Source: Phreatobacter stygius
Lineage (GTDB): Bacteria; Pseudomonadota; Alphaproteobacteria; Rhizobiales; Phreatobacteraceae
Length of the DNA stretch: 64,000 nt
Direction of reading: 5' to 3'
Assembly (NCBI RefSeq): GCF_005144885.1
Contig: NZ_CP039690.1
Span: forward strand, 4,849,001-4,913,000
Shown one piece after another: positions 55,943-64,000 of the stretch (its first letter is position 1; each line of letters begins with the position of its first letter). A program made the position numbers and the translations under genes. Below the pieces are notes generated by a model, which worked only from the letters and a program-made list of their open reading frames with translations, was not told the DNA's origin and made no database searches.

Positions 55943-57448
55943 ATGTTTGGCCGCGTTGTCCGTTATCTTTTGCTTGTCGTGGCGACAGCGGCCTTGGGCC
56001 AGGTGCCCGCGCAAGCCCAGCAGGATCTGCTCCGCTTCTATGGACGGCTGGATCTGGGGGTGCGCGTCGGGTTGCAGCGGAGCCTGATTTGGGTCAACAC
56101 CTTCCCGGCCATTGCCGACGGGAACATCTCCCCGAGAACCATTACCGCCATTCGCGAATATCAACGGCGGCTCGGACGGCCGGAGACTGGCTTGCTTCGG
56201 CCCGATGAGCTCGATCGACTGTTGGCGGATGCCGCCAGGGTCCGTGGCGGCGTCGGCTATCGGACGCTCCGAGACAATGCGACCGGCACGATGATCGGCC
56301 TGCCGTCGGCGCTGATTTCCTCTGCCGAACCGGTCCGGCGTGGCACGCGGTTCCGGTCGCCAGCCGGCGACATCGATCTGGTCACCATGAATGTCCCGAC
56401 CGGCGAGCGCAGCCTGCAGCAGCACTACGAGATGACGCTGAGGAGCCGCCCTCCCGCTCATTACAAGGTGTTTCGCGGCAATTGGTTTGTCATTGCCGGA
56501 TCTGAACAGAGCGGGCGCAGTTATTACGTGCGCATGCACGATTCCGGATCTTCTCTGCGTGGCTTTGCGATCAGCTATGACCCGGCCCTGACCAGCATAT
56601 TGGGGCCGGTCGTGTCCGCCATGTCGAGTGACTTCAAGCCGTATGCCGACGGGCCAAGCGTCGCCGAAGCTCAGTCGGATCTCGCGAGCCTGCGCGGATC
56701 CATGGCGGCCTTGCCATCGCCGCCCTCGCAAAACCTTCAGCCCTTGCCACCGGTCGATGCTCCGTCTCCGGCACCGGCTGCAGCACCGGCCGGCGTCGGA
56801 GGGCCATCCGAACCGATCCGCGAGAGTATCTCGACCGGCACCGGTTTCCTCGTATCGGCGCAAGGCCATTTTCTGACCAATGCTCACGTGGTGTCCAACT
56901 GCAGCGCGATCGGCATCGGCGTCTTCGGCGCAGCGCGCCTGATCGACGCCGATCAGACCAATGACTTGGCTCTGTTGAAGGTCGAAGCGCGGGTACCTGC
57001 CTCGCCCATTTCGTTTGCCGCGCGCTCGCCTGCGATCGGCGAGGAGATCATCGCACTTGGCTTTCCGCTCCAGGACATCCTTGGCAACGGCATCAATATG
57101 ACCCGCGGCGATGTCTCCGCTCTGGCCGGAATCGGCGGCGATAGCCGCTTCATCCAGATTACCGCTGCCGTTCAACAAGGAAATTCCGGTGGCCCCCTGC
57201 TGGACCGAAGCGGTCGTCTGGTTGGCGTGGTGACTTCCAAACTCAATGCGACGCGTGTCGCGCAAGTTAGCGGCGACATTCCTCAGTCAGTGAATTTCGC
57301 CATTCGTTCCGAGTTGGCCGAGCTCTTCCTCCGCCGCCATGGCCTGTCCGCTTCACTCGCGGCCAATGACGCGCCTCGCCGCGAGCCCGTGGAGATCGTC
57401 GCCTCCACACAAGAGGCGGTTCAGCAGGTGGCTTGCATCAAGCGTTGA
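55943..57448 (+). CDS. Secreted trypsin-like serine protease with a peptidoglycan-binding-like N-terminal region
   Basis: A 501-residue exported protease. After a signal peptide (FGRVVRYLLLVVATAALGQV, cleavage near AQA-Q), residues 45-100 resemble a peptidoglycan-binding helix bundle (ITAIREYQRRLGRPETGLL). The S1 protease domain covers about 290-480 with an intact triad: His in FLTNAHVV, Asp in DQTNDLALLK and Ser in QQGNSGGPLLD. There is no PDZ domain, so it is not a classical DegP. The ATG at 55943 has GGGAGGT 4 bp upstream and is preferred to the TTG at 55910. Confidence 0.86.
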   Translation: MFGRVVRYLLLVVATAALGQVPAQAQQDLLRFYGRLDLGVRVGLQRSLIWVNTFPAIADGNISPRTITAIREYQRRLGRPETGLLRPDELDRLLADAARVRGGVGYRTLRDNATGTMIGLPSALISSAEPVRRGTRFRSPAGDIDLVTMNVPTGERSLQQHYEMTLRSRPPAHYKVFRGNWFVIAGSEQSGRSYYVRMHDSGSSLRGFAISYDPALTSILGPVVSAMSSDFKPYADGPSVAEAQSDLASLRGSMAALPSPPSQNLQPLPPVDAPSPAPAAAPAGVGGPSEPIRESISTGTGFLVSAQGHFLTNAHVVSNCSAIGIGVFGAARLIDADQTNDLALLKVEARVPASPISFAARSPAIGEEIIALGFPLQDILGNGINMTRGDVSALAGIGGDSRFIQITAAVQQGNSGGPLLDRSGRLVGVVTSKLNATRVAQVSGDIPQSVNFAIRSELAELFLRRHGLSASLAANDAPRREPVEIVASTQEAVQQVACIKR

Positions 57449-57646
57449 CGATCCCCGATTTTTTGCCCAGGGCAAGCCTTCGCCAGCCCGCTGAAGATGC
57501 TTAACAATCGGTGCGCTGAGCTCTTGCCCGCCCCAGCGCGGTTCGCAATCGGGTTGCCAAAGCCACTTCCGGACCCAATATGTTGCGTCGCAGCAAACAT
57601 GTTGCGATGCAGCGTCTTCGGGCGCACTCGATCACAGGGTGCCACC

Positions 57647-58792
57647 ATGTCTGGTCTTTCTGCCTCGCTTGCGAGCCTCATGCGCCAAAGGCGCAACTGG
57701 TACGCTTCGCTGCCGTCGGCGGCGAATGCGGCGGTTCCGGGCGATGCCTCCGCCGTGGCGATCCCACTCGCCGAGACCCTTGATTTCGGCTCCAATCCCG
57801 GCCGGTTGCGCATGTTGTCCTATGTCCCGGACGGTCTGCCCGCTGACGCCCCGCTGGTCGTCGTGCTGCATGGCTGCACCCAGGATGCGGCCGGCTACAA
57901 CCATGGCTCGGGCTGGTCGCGGCTTGCCGACGAGGCCGGCTTCGCGCTGGTCTTCCCCGAACAGCAGCGCGCCAACAATCCCAATACCTGTTTCAACTGG
58001 TTCCGCCGCGGCGACATCGCGCGAGGCCAGGGCGAACCGCTGTCGATCCAGCAAATGATCAAGCGGATGCTGCGCAACCACCGGCTCGATGCCGGCAAGG
58101 TCTTCGTCACCGGTCTGTCGGCCGGCGGCGCCATGACCTCGGTCATGCTGGCGACCTATCCGGAGCTGTTCGCGGCCGGGGCGATCATTGGCGGGCTGCC
58201 TTATGGTGTGGCCGGCAATGTCCAGGAGGCCTTTGCCAGCATGAACGGCGCCAGCAGCCACGAGGCCGAAGCCTGGGGCGATCGCGTCCGCGCGGCGTCG
58301 CCATACAAGGGCCCCCGGGCCAAGGTTTCAGTCTGGCACGGCATCGACGATCCGACGGTGCGCATCGGCAATGCCCATGAGCTCGTCAAGCAGTGGACCA
58401 ATGTCCATGGTATTGGCGAGGTCGAGCCCAAACGCGTGCTTGGGCCAGGTCATGAGCGGCTGACCTGGAGCGGACCGAACGGCGGCGTCGTCGAACTCGT
58501 CACCATTGCCGGCATGGGCCACGGCGTGCCGGTCGATCCCTCGCAGGAGGGCGGCGGTGAGACCGGTCCCTATTTTCTTGATGCCGGCCTCGCCTCGACC
58601 CGCCACATCGCGGCCTTCTGGGGTCTGATTCCACCAGGGCAGGTCGACAAGCCGCGCCCGGTGGCCCCGCCGCGGCGCATGACCATGCCTTTGGCCCCCG
58701 ACATGGCGCAGCCAGACCCGGGGCTCCAGCGTCCAGGCGACGTCAATACGGTGATCGTCAAGGCGCTGAAGGCGGCGGGCCTGTTGCGCTGA
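57647..58792 (+). CDS. PHB depolymerase family esterase
   Basis: A 381-residue alpha/beta-hydrolase of the polyhydroxybutyrate depolymerase/feruloyl esterase group (PF10503-like). LVVVLHGCTQDAAGYNHGSGWSRLA provides the oxyanion hole, the nucleophile is in VTGLSAGGAMTSVML, and GMGHGVPVDP near the C-terminus holds the likely histidine. No signal peptide is seen from the ATG at 57647. The frame is open 50 codons upstream to 57497, but no family similarity is visible there. It may act on PHB oligomers or aryl esters. Confidence 0.87.
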   Translation: MSGLSASLASLMRQRRNWYASLPSAANAAVPGDASAVAIPLAETLDFGSNPGRLRMLSYVPDGLPADAPLVVVLHGCTQDAAGYNHGSGWSRLADEAGFALVFPEQQRANNPNTCFNWFRRGDIARGQGEPLSIQQMIKRMLRNHRLDAGKVFVTGLSAGGAMTSVMLATYPELFAAGAIIGGLPYGVAGNVQEAFASMNGASSHEAEAWGDRVRAASPYKGPRAKVSVWHGIDDPTVRIGNAHELVKQWTNVHGIGEVEPKRVLGPGHERLTWSGPNGGVVELVTIAGMGHGVPVDPSQEGGGETGPYFLDAGLASTRHIAAFWGLIPPGQVDKPRPVAPPRRMTMPLAPDMAQPDPGLQRPGDVNTVIVKALKAAGLLR

Positions 58793-58795
58793 ACC

Positions 58796-59242
58796 TTAGC
58801 CGAGGCTCAGGATCGCCTCTCTGATGCGCCGATAGGTGCCGCAGCGGCAAATATTGGTGATCGAATTGTCGAGATCTTCCGCCGTCGGCTTGGCGGTCTT
58901 GGCGAGCAGTGCGGCGGTGGCCATCAGGAAGCCCGGCTGGCAATAGCCGCATTGCGGCACCTGGTGGCTGATCCAGGCCTCCTGCAATGTCGCGAAGCGG
59001 GTTTGCGCCAGCCCCTCGATGGTGGTCACGTCGGCCGCGCCAAGGGCGTCGATCGGCATGCTGCAGGAGCGCACGGCATCACCGGCGACGTGCACGGTGC
59101 AGGCCCCGCATTGCGCCGCGCCGCAGCCGAATTTGGTGCCGGTCAGGCCGAGATGGTCGCGCAGCACCCAGAGCAGAGGGGTCGACGGATCGACATCGAC
59201 AGTCACCGGCTGGCCGTTCAGCTTGAATGAGAAGTGGGTCAT
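58796..59242 (-). CDS. (2Fe-2S) small subunit of a xanthine-oxidase-family aldehyde oxidase
   Basis: A 148-residue electron-transfer subunit. The plant-type cluster ligands GCGAAQCGACTV precede the second cluster ligands QCGYCQPGFL and NICRCGTYRRI. Small separate iron-sulfur subunits of this size occur in IorA-type isoquinoline oxidoreductases and periplasmic aldehyde oxidases. It is the last gene of the operon, 24 bp after the molybdenum subunit. No separate FAD subunit is encoded, in line with the IorAB type. Confidence 0.93.
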   Translation of the reverse strand: MTHFSFKLNGQPVTVDVDPSTPLLWVLRDHLGLTGTKFGCGAAQCGACTVHVAGDAVRSCSMPIDALGAADVTTIEGLAQTRFATLQEAWISHQVPQCGYCQPGFLMATAALLAKTAKPTAEDLDNSITNICRCGTYRRIREAILSLG

Positions 59243-59266
59243 GGGGTTCCTCAGCCGCAGGTCATG

Positions 59267-61456
59267 TCAACCCGACGCCTTGCCGTGGACGCTGAACACG
59301 CCCTGGCGGGACAATGGCAGGGTGCGGTGGCGCTTGGCGGTCGCGGCGAACAGGGCGTTGCACAGCGCCGCGGGAATGCCGACGGGGCCGACCTCGCCGA
59401 GACCGCCGAGCGTCGCGCGGTTTTCCAGGAAGTCGGTGACGAGCTCCGGCACGTCGGGCAGGGTGGCAACCCGGTAGCCGTCGAAATTGGTCTCGCGCGT
59501 CGTGCCACCCTCGAAGGTGATCTCGGAATAGAGCGCGCTCGACAGGCCCCAGACCACGCCACCCTCGATCATCGAGATGGCATTGACCCGGTCGAGCACC
59601 CGGCCGGGGTCGACCACCGAGACGATCCGATGGATCTTGAAGGCATCGCCTTCCAGCGACAGCTCGACCACCTGGGCGAGATAGGCGCGGAAACAATCGG
59701 CGAAAGCCATGCCGAGATAGCGGCCGGCGGGCGGGGCGCTCCAACCGCTGAGCTCGGCCGCCCGATCGAGCACGGCGAGCGCCGCCGGGTTGCCGGCCAG
59801 CAGCCGCCGGCGATAACGATAGCCATCCTGGCCGGCGGCAAGCGCCAGTTCGTCGACGAAGGATTCGAGCGCGAAATTGTTCGGTCCGTGACCGGTGGTG
59901 CGCAGCACCATGGTGGGGATCGGCAGCTCCAGCATCTTGTAGTCGACGCGCCGGTGCGCGACCGCATAGGGATGCTCCACCAGTCCTTCGACGCAGAGCG
60001 TGTCGATCATGCCGGGCTTGATCGGCACCGGCGAGACCGGCGCCAGGATGGTCGGGGCGACCAGCCGGTGATGAAAGGCCCTGGGCAGGCCTTGCGTATC
60101 GAGCACGGCGGCAAGCCTCTGCTCGAAGGCGGGGCGGAACCAGTCCTGCCGAATATCCTCCTCGCGCGACCAGATGAGCTTGACCGGCCGCCCCACCGCT
60201 TTCGAGCAAAGGGCGGCCTGGACCGCGAAATCGGCGATCAGCCGGCGGCCGAAACCGCCGCCGAGATAGGTCCTGACGACCGTTACCTTTTCGGGCGCCA
60301 CCGCAAGCACGCCGGCCAGCACGACCTGGGTCATCTGGGTGCCCTGGGTGGGTGCCCAGACCGTGACGCCGTCAGGCGTCACCGACACCGTGGCGTTCAT
60401 CGGCTCCATCGGCGCATGGGCCTGCCAGGGCGAATGATAGGTCGCCTCGATCGGCTTTGCCCCCGCCATCGCGGTTTCAGCCTCGCCGTGGCGCTCGGCG
60501 ACCACCCAGTCGGCCGGCGCGGCCATGGCGGCGTCATAACGCGCCTGCAGGCTCCGGTCGTCGAACTCGCCGCCGGGGCCCGGCCGCCAGGTGGGTTTCA
60601 GCATCTCCAGCGCCATGCGCGCCTGCCAATAGTGCTCGGCCACCACGGCGACCGCGCCACCGAGCGGCACGGTGGCGATGAAGCCAGCGACCCTTCGGGC
60701 CTCGGCGTCGTCGAAGCCTTCAAGTTTGCCGCCGATGATCGGCGCGCTCATCACGGCGGCATGGACCATGCCCGGCACCTTGACGTCCGTGCCGAACACC
60801 GCCTCGCCCGTCACCTTGGTCGGAATGTCGCGGCGCGGCAGCGAGCGGCCGCCGCCGACCAGACGCCATTGGCTCTCGGGTTTCAGCCTCGGCTCGGCGG
60901 GGACCGGCTGCAGGGCGGCGGCTTCGGCGATCTCGCCGAACCCGATCGCCCGGCCGGAGCGGCCATGGCGGACGAGGCCGGCCTCGACGGTCAATTCGGC
61001 CGCCGACACCCGCAGGCGCTCAGCGGCAGCCGCCACCAGCATCTCGCGGGCGGCCGCCGCCATCCGGCGGATCAGCCCGTGATAGGTCCGGACCGACTCC
61101 GAATTGCCGGTGAACTGCCAGTCATAGAGCGGATGCCGATAGGCCGCGCCAGCGGCCGAGAAGACGACGTCGCAGGCGGCCCAGTCGGCGCCGAGCTCGT
61201 CGGCGAGGATCGCTCCGAAGGTCGTGACGATGCCCTGGCCCATCTCGGAATGCGCACATTGCAGCCTGACCCGGCCGTCACGCCCGATGGCGATCCAGGC
61301 ATTGATGGCGACGGCAGCGCCGCCGGCCACCTGGGCGGCAACCGCGCCGGTGCCGAGGCGCCCGGCAACCAGCACGGTCAGGCCCGCCAGGCCGGCGCCG
61401 ATCAGCCCGCGCCGCGTCGTGGGCAGGTCGCCCGGTTCAATCAGTTGCTGGTTCAT
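59267..61456 (-). CDS. Molybdopterin-binding aldehyde oxidase subunit (IorB-like)
   Basis: A 729-residue catalytic subunit. A twin-arginine signal (TTRRGLIGAGLAGLTVLVAG) indicates export to the periplasm folded with cofactor. Mo-binding segments are visible: SEMGQGIVTTFGAILADELG, HAPMEPMNATV, GGGFGRRLIADF and GLGEVGPVGIPAALCNALFA, where the glutamate is the probable catalytic base. It oxidises aldehydes or N-heterocycles and passes electrons through the 2Fe-2S subunit to the cytochrome c encoded upstream. Confidence 0.92.
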   Translation of the reverse strand: MNQQLIEPGDLPTTRRGLIGAGLAGLTVLVAGRLGTGAVAAQVAGGAAVAINAWIAIGRDGRVRLQCAHSEMGQGIVTTFGAILADELGADWAACDVVFSAAGAAYRHPLYDWQFTGNSESVRTYHGLIRRMAAAAREMLVAAAAERLRVSAAELTVEAGLVRHGRSGRAIGFGEIAEAAALQPVPAEPRLKPESQWRLVGGGRSLPRRDIPTKVTGEAVFGTDVKVPGMVHAAVMSAPIIGGKLEGFDDAEARRVAGFIATVPLGGAVAVVAEHYWQARMALEMLKPTWRPGPGGEFDDRSLQARYDAAMAAPADWVVAERHGEAETAMAGAKPIEATYHSPWQAHAPMEPMNATVSVTPDGVTVWAPTQGTQMTQVVLAGVLAVAPEKVTVVRTYLGGGFGRRLIADFAVQAALCSKAVGRPVKLIWSREEDIRQDWFRPAFEQRLAAVLDTQGLPRAFHHRLVAPTILAPVSPVPIKPGMIDTLCVEGLVEHPYAVAHRRVDYKMLELPIPTMVLRTTGHGPNNFALESFVDELALAAGQDGYRYRRRLLAGNPAALAVLDRAAELSGWSAPPAGRYLGMAFADCFRAYLAQVVELSLEGDAFKIHRIVSVVDPGRVLDRVNAISMIEGGVVWGLSSALYSEITFEGGTTRETNFDGYRVATLPDVPELVTDFLENRATLGGLGEVGPVGIPAALCNALFAATAKRHRTLPLSRQGVFSVHGKASG

Positions 61457-61521
61457 CTCGGCTCCATGGGCTCAGCTCGATTCACTTGGGCGCCGATGGA
61501 AGGTTGGGCGCTGATCACAGG

Positions 61522-62097
61522 TCAGTTCGGACAGGGCGCGCCGGCGGCGGCCCAGGCCCTGAGCGCCGCCTCGAATGCGGCGCGCCCGAGCGGCGGCGGC
61601 TGGCGCTTGCCGCCCGGCGTCCAGGCCCACAGCACCAGCTTGTCCTCGGTCATATGGCGGACCAGATCATCCACCGACCGGCCGCCATTGCTGGCCGGGT
61701 CGAGAATCGTCCGGCATAGCGTTCCGGCGCCGAGGCCGGTCCAGCCCATGCTGCGTGGGGCGACATGCCAGTGCGGCGCGCCGGGCGCGCCCGACGCCAG
61801 GTTGTTGCGCTCGCCGTGACAGGCCGCGCAGGTCATGGCGGCATGGCCGTGGTCGTCAGGGCCGCGCTGGACATTCATGCCATGGGGCCGGCCCTGGTCG
61901 CCCTGGGCTGGCCGCTCGCCGCGCGGATGGCAGTTGAGGCAACGCGGGCTCTGCAGCACCGCGGCGAGCGAATCGAAAGGATGGCCGATGGCGGACGGCG
62001 AGGGTTGCGCCAGGACCGTCGTGCTGGCCGCGGCGGCGACCGCCACGATGGCCGCAAATCGCCGAAGCTGTTGCCCCCGATACCGGCTGATCGCCAT
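61522..62097 (-). CDS. Dihaem c-type cytochrome, electron acceptor of the aldehyde oxidase
   Basis: A 191-residue exported protein with two CxxCH haem sites (PRCLNCHPRG near residue 53 and AACHG-type CAACHG near 90). The signal sequence (RRFAAIVAVAAAASTTVLAQ) follows the ATG at 62097. The frame is open further to 62439, but that region overlaps the IS end and lacks similarity, so 62097 is chosen. It is the first gene of the operon and probably carries electrons to the respiratory chain. Confidence 0.83.
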   Translation of the reverse strand: MAISRYRGQQLRRFAAIVAVAAAASTTVLAQPSPSAIGHPFDSLAAVLQSPRCLNCHPRGERPAQGDQGRPHGMNVQRGPDDHGHAAMTCAACHGERNNLASGAPGAPHWHVAPRSMGWTGLGAGTLCRTILDPASNGGRSVDDLVRHMTEDKLVLWAWTPGGKRQPPPLGRAAFEAALRAWAAAGAPCPN

Positions 62098-62149
62098 TGC
62101 CTGCGCCTCCCGACGGGGCCACTTCCCGTTCGACGAAGCGCAAGCTAGG

Positions 62150-63166
62150 TGTTTGATCCCGGGCTTTGATGGTGCAATCTCGATGCAGGAATCGAGGGAC
62201 GCGCTATGGGCCAGGTTCTCCACGGGAGCGCCACGACGACTGAGGCGGTCCGTCGAGCGATACAACATAGTCAAGAGAGCCTGAGGGCTCTGTCTAAGCG
62301 CTACGGGATTAACCAGAAGACGGTCGCGAAGTGGAAGAAGCGGACCTCGGTGACCGATGTGCCGACCGGGCCGAAGAACCCGACTTCGACAGTGCTGACG
62401 ATTGAGGAAGAGGCCGTGATCGTCGCCTTCCGGAAGCATACTTTGCTGCCGCTCGACGACTGCCTCTATGCGCTACAGCCGACGATCCCGACGCTGACGC
62501 GGTCATCCCTGCACCGCTGCCTGCAGCGTCACGGGATCAGCCGCCTGCCCGAGGTCGAAGGCGAGAAGCCGGCGAAGACGAAGTTCAAATCCTATCCGAT
62601 CGGCTTCTTCCACATCGATATCGCCGAGGTGCAGACCGCTGAGGGCAAGCTGTACCTCTATGTCGCCATCGATCGCACGAGCAAATTCGCCGTCGTACAG
62701 ATCGTCAGGAAGACGGGGCGGACCTCCGCGTCAGCCTTCCTCTCGGCCTTGATCGAGGCCGTCCCCTACAAGATCCATACCGTTCTCACCGACAACGGCA
62801 TCCAGTTCACCTTCCCGCCACGGTATGCCGATGGTCCGACGGCGCGCTACGTGACGCACATGTTCGGCATGCGCTGCCAGGAGAACGGCATCGAGCACCG
62901 CCTCACCAAGGTGAAGCACCCTTGGACTAACGGCCAGGTCGAGCGCATGAACCGCACCATCAAAGAAGCCACCGTCAAGCGTTACCACTACGACAGCCAC
63001 CGGCAGTTCGAAGCGCATCTCGCCGACTTCGTCAGCGCCTACAATTTCGGGCGGAGGCTGAAGACCCTCAAGGGCCTCACACCCTACGAATTCATCTGCA
63101 AACTCTGGACAACAGAGCCTCAACGATTCAGGCTCGATCCACTCCATCAAATGCCGGGACTAAACA
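62150..63166 (+). mobile_element. IS481-family insertion sequence, 1017 bp
   Basis: Bounded by imperfect 25-bp terminal inverted repeats that agree at 20 positions; both start TGTTT (left 62150-62174, right reverse complement 63142-63166). The 6-bp flanks GCTAGG confirm transposition. It carries a single intact transposase gene. It sits in the gap between the aldehyde oxidase operon and the LysR gene, so it separates the two by about 1 kb. The intact ends and ORF suggest a recent insertion. Confidence 0.9.
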
Positions 63167-63171
63167 GCTAG
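62206..63171 (+). CDS. IS481 family transposase
   Basis: A 321-residue transposase with an N-terminal helix-turn-helix (SLRALSKRYGINQKTVAKWKKR) and an rve integrase core: DDE residues in FFHIDIAEVQ, VLTDNGIQF and NGQVERMNRTIKEA. The catalytic set looks intact. The stop codon TAG (63169-63171) lies outside the element, within the right-hand copy of the target duplication, so translation ends in host DNA. Confidence 0.93.
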   Translation: MGQVLHGSATTTEAVRRAIQHSQESLRALSKRYGINQKTVAKWKKRTSVTDVPTGPKNPTSTVLTIEEEAVIVAFRKHTLLPLDDCLYALQPTIPTLTRSSLHRCLQRHGISRLPEVEGEKPAKTKFKSYPIGFFHIDIAEVQTAEGKLYLYVAIDRTSKFAVVQIVRKTGRTSASAFLSALIEAVPYKIHTVLTDNGIQFTFPPRYADGPTARYVTHMFGMRCQENGIEHRLTKVKHPWTNGQVERMNRTIKEATVKRYHYDSHRQFEAHLADFVSAYNFGRRLKTLKGLTPYEFICKLWTTEPQRFRLDPLHQMPGLNS

Positions 63172-63206
63172 GGTGGCCACGATCTCAATGAAAATGAAAA
63201 CGCTGC

Positions 63207-64000
63207 ATGAAGGATCGTGATCTCATCGATATCAGGCGGCTCGACCTGACCGTGCTGCTGGTCTTCGCCGAACTGGTCCGGCGTCGCAAGACGACCGACG
63301 TCGCCGCCCGCATGGGCTTGAGCCAATCGGCAATCAGCCACGCCCTGTCGCGCCTGCGCGTCGTCTTTGCCGATCCCCTGTTCACGCGCCGGTCCGACGG
63401 CCTCGATCCGACGCCGCGCGCACTCGAACTCGCGCCACGCATCGAGGGCGTGATCGAAGTGCTGCGGGCCGCCATCAGCGAAGGCGGCACGTTCGATGCC
63501 GGCGGCGCGCAGCGGCTGTTTCGGCTCGCCGCCAACGACCATGTGATGAGCCTGTTGACCACGGCGCTGACCGGCCGGCTTGCCGCCGCGGCGCCGGGGT
63601 GCCGGGCCACCTGGCAATTCGGCGGTGGCGCCGATCGTTTCGAAGCCTTGCGGCGCAACACCATCGATCTCGCGATTGGCCGCGTCTTCAGGCTGCCCGA
63701 GGGCATCGTCGCCGAGCCGCTGTTCGAAGAGAGTTTTGCGGTGGTGGCGCGCAAGGGCCATCCGGCGCTGGGCCAGGGCCTGACGCTCGAGATCTATTGC
63801 GCGCTCGACCATGTGCTGGTGTCGTTCCGCGGCAATGTCCGCGGTTCCGTCGACATGGCGCTGCAGCGGATCGGGCGCGAGCGGCGGGTGCGGACCAGCG
63901 TGCCGCTGTTCTCGACCTCGCTCGCCATCATCGCGGCCAGCGATTGCATCGCGACCGTGCCGGCACGGCTTGCCGCACGCCTCGGGCCGTTCTTCGATCT
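63207..64000 (+). CDS. LysR-family transcriptional regulator, 3' partial
   Basis: The first 264 residues of a LysR regulator that runs past the right edge. The N-terminal helix-turn-helix reads LDLTVLLVFAELVRRRKTTDVAARMGLSQSAISHALSRLR, followed by FADPLFTRRSDGLDPTPRA as in the NodD/PcaQ-like group, and the substrate-binding domain (DLAIGRVFRLPEGIVAEPLFEESFAVVAR). It is divergent from the aldehyde oxidase operon and probably regulated it, but the IS now lies between them. Confidence 0.92.
   Translation, partial: MKDRDLIDIRRLDLTVLLVFAELVRRRKTTDVAARMGLSQSAISHALSRLRVVFADPLFTRRSDGLDPTPRALELAPRIEGVIEVLRAAISEGGTFDAGGAQRLFRLAANDHVMSLLTTALTGRLAAAAPGCRATWQFGGGADRFEALRRNTIDLAIGRVFRLPEGIVAEPLFEESFAVVARKGHPALGQGLTLEIYCALDHVLVSFRGNVRGSVDMALQRIGRERRVRTSVPLFSTSLAIIAASDCIATVPARLAARLGPFFD

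Larger units (their letters stand above)
62144..63172. repeat. 6-bp target duplication flanking the IS element
   Basis: GCTAGG at 62144-62149 and again at 63167-63172. It fits the NCTAGN target consensus reported for IS481 of Bordetella pertussis, which duplicates 6 bp on insertion. Confidence 0.85.

Overview
The window is high-GC DNA from an alphaproteobacterium, most likely Hyphomicrobiales. I judge this from the codon style, the TRAP-like TctCAB/Bug transporters, the ROK and Gfo/Idh sugar operon, the OtsA/OtsB/GH15 set and an IS481-family element. The genus cannot be fixed from sequence alone. No rRNA or tRNA gene was seen. Both ends cut genes: an AlkA-type glycosylase at the left and a LysR regulator at the right.

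Layout. 1-740: DNA glycosylase (5' partial). 754-9313: a ROK repressor divergent from a seven-gene carbohydrate operon (two Gfo/Idh oxidoreductases, ABC binding protein, two permeases, SIS isomerase, ROK kinase) with no ABC ATPase gene. 9473-9769: small STAS-like ORF. 10031-15085: trehalose and glucan block (otsB, GH15, and an OtsA carrying a two-TM sensor-like N-terminus), then glucokinase, an MFS transporter, a GGDEF protein, a flavin monooxygenase and another MFS exporter up to 21720.

22021-36021 is a complete type I-E CRISPR-Cas locus in an unusual order: cas3, array 1 (23 repeats), a PrlF/YhaV toxin-antitoxin pair, cas8e-cas11-cas7-cas5-cas6e-cas1-cas2, then array 2 (44 repeats). Both arrays read rightward from leaders that share a 34-nt identical block and a perfect IHF consensus next to the first repeat. 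Array 1 holds a 255-bp tandem duplication and two copies of an abnormal 43-nt spacer.

36277-43766: Fsr-like MFS, DUF805 protein, and a leftward catabolic operon (FAH protein, HpaH-type hydratase, RidA, a frameshifted flavin reductase, amidohydrolase, Bug receptor) divergent from an IclR regulator; a perfect 7-bp inverted repeat lies between them. 44056-52574: three consecutive rightward genes encode large envelope-hydrolase-like proteins (membrane alpha/beta hydrolase, membrane patatin phospholipase, M15-peptidase/GH19-like endolysin with hydrophobic tail). I regard this trio as the best candidate for an undescribed system. 52738-55690: a complete tctCBA tricarboxylate transporter. 55943-58792: secreted trypsin-like protease and a PHB-depolymerase-family esterase. 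58796-62097: a leftward molybdenum aldehyde oxidase operon with a dihaem cytochrome c. An IS481 element (62150-63166, 6-bp target duplication GCTAGG) is inserted between it and its probable LysR regulator.
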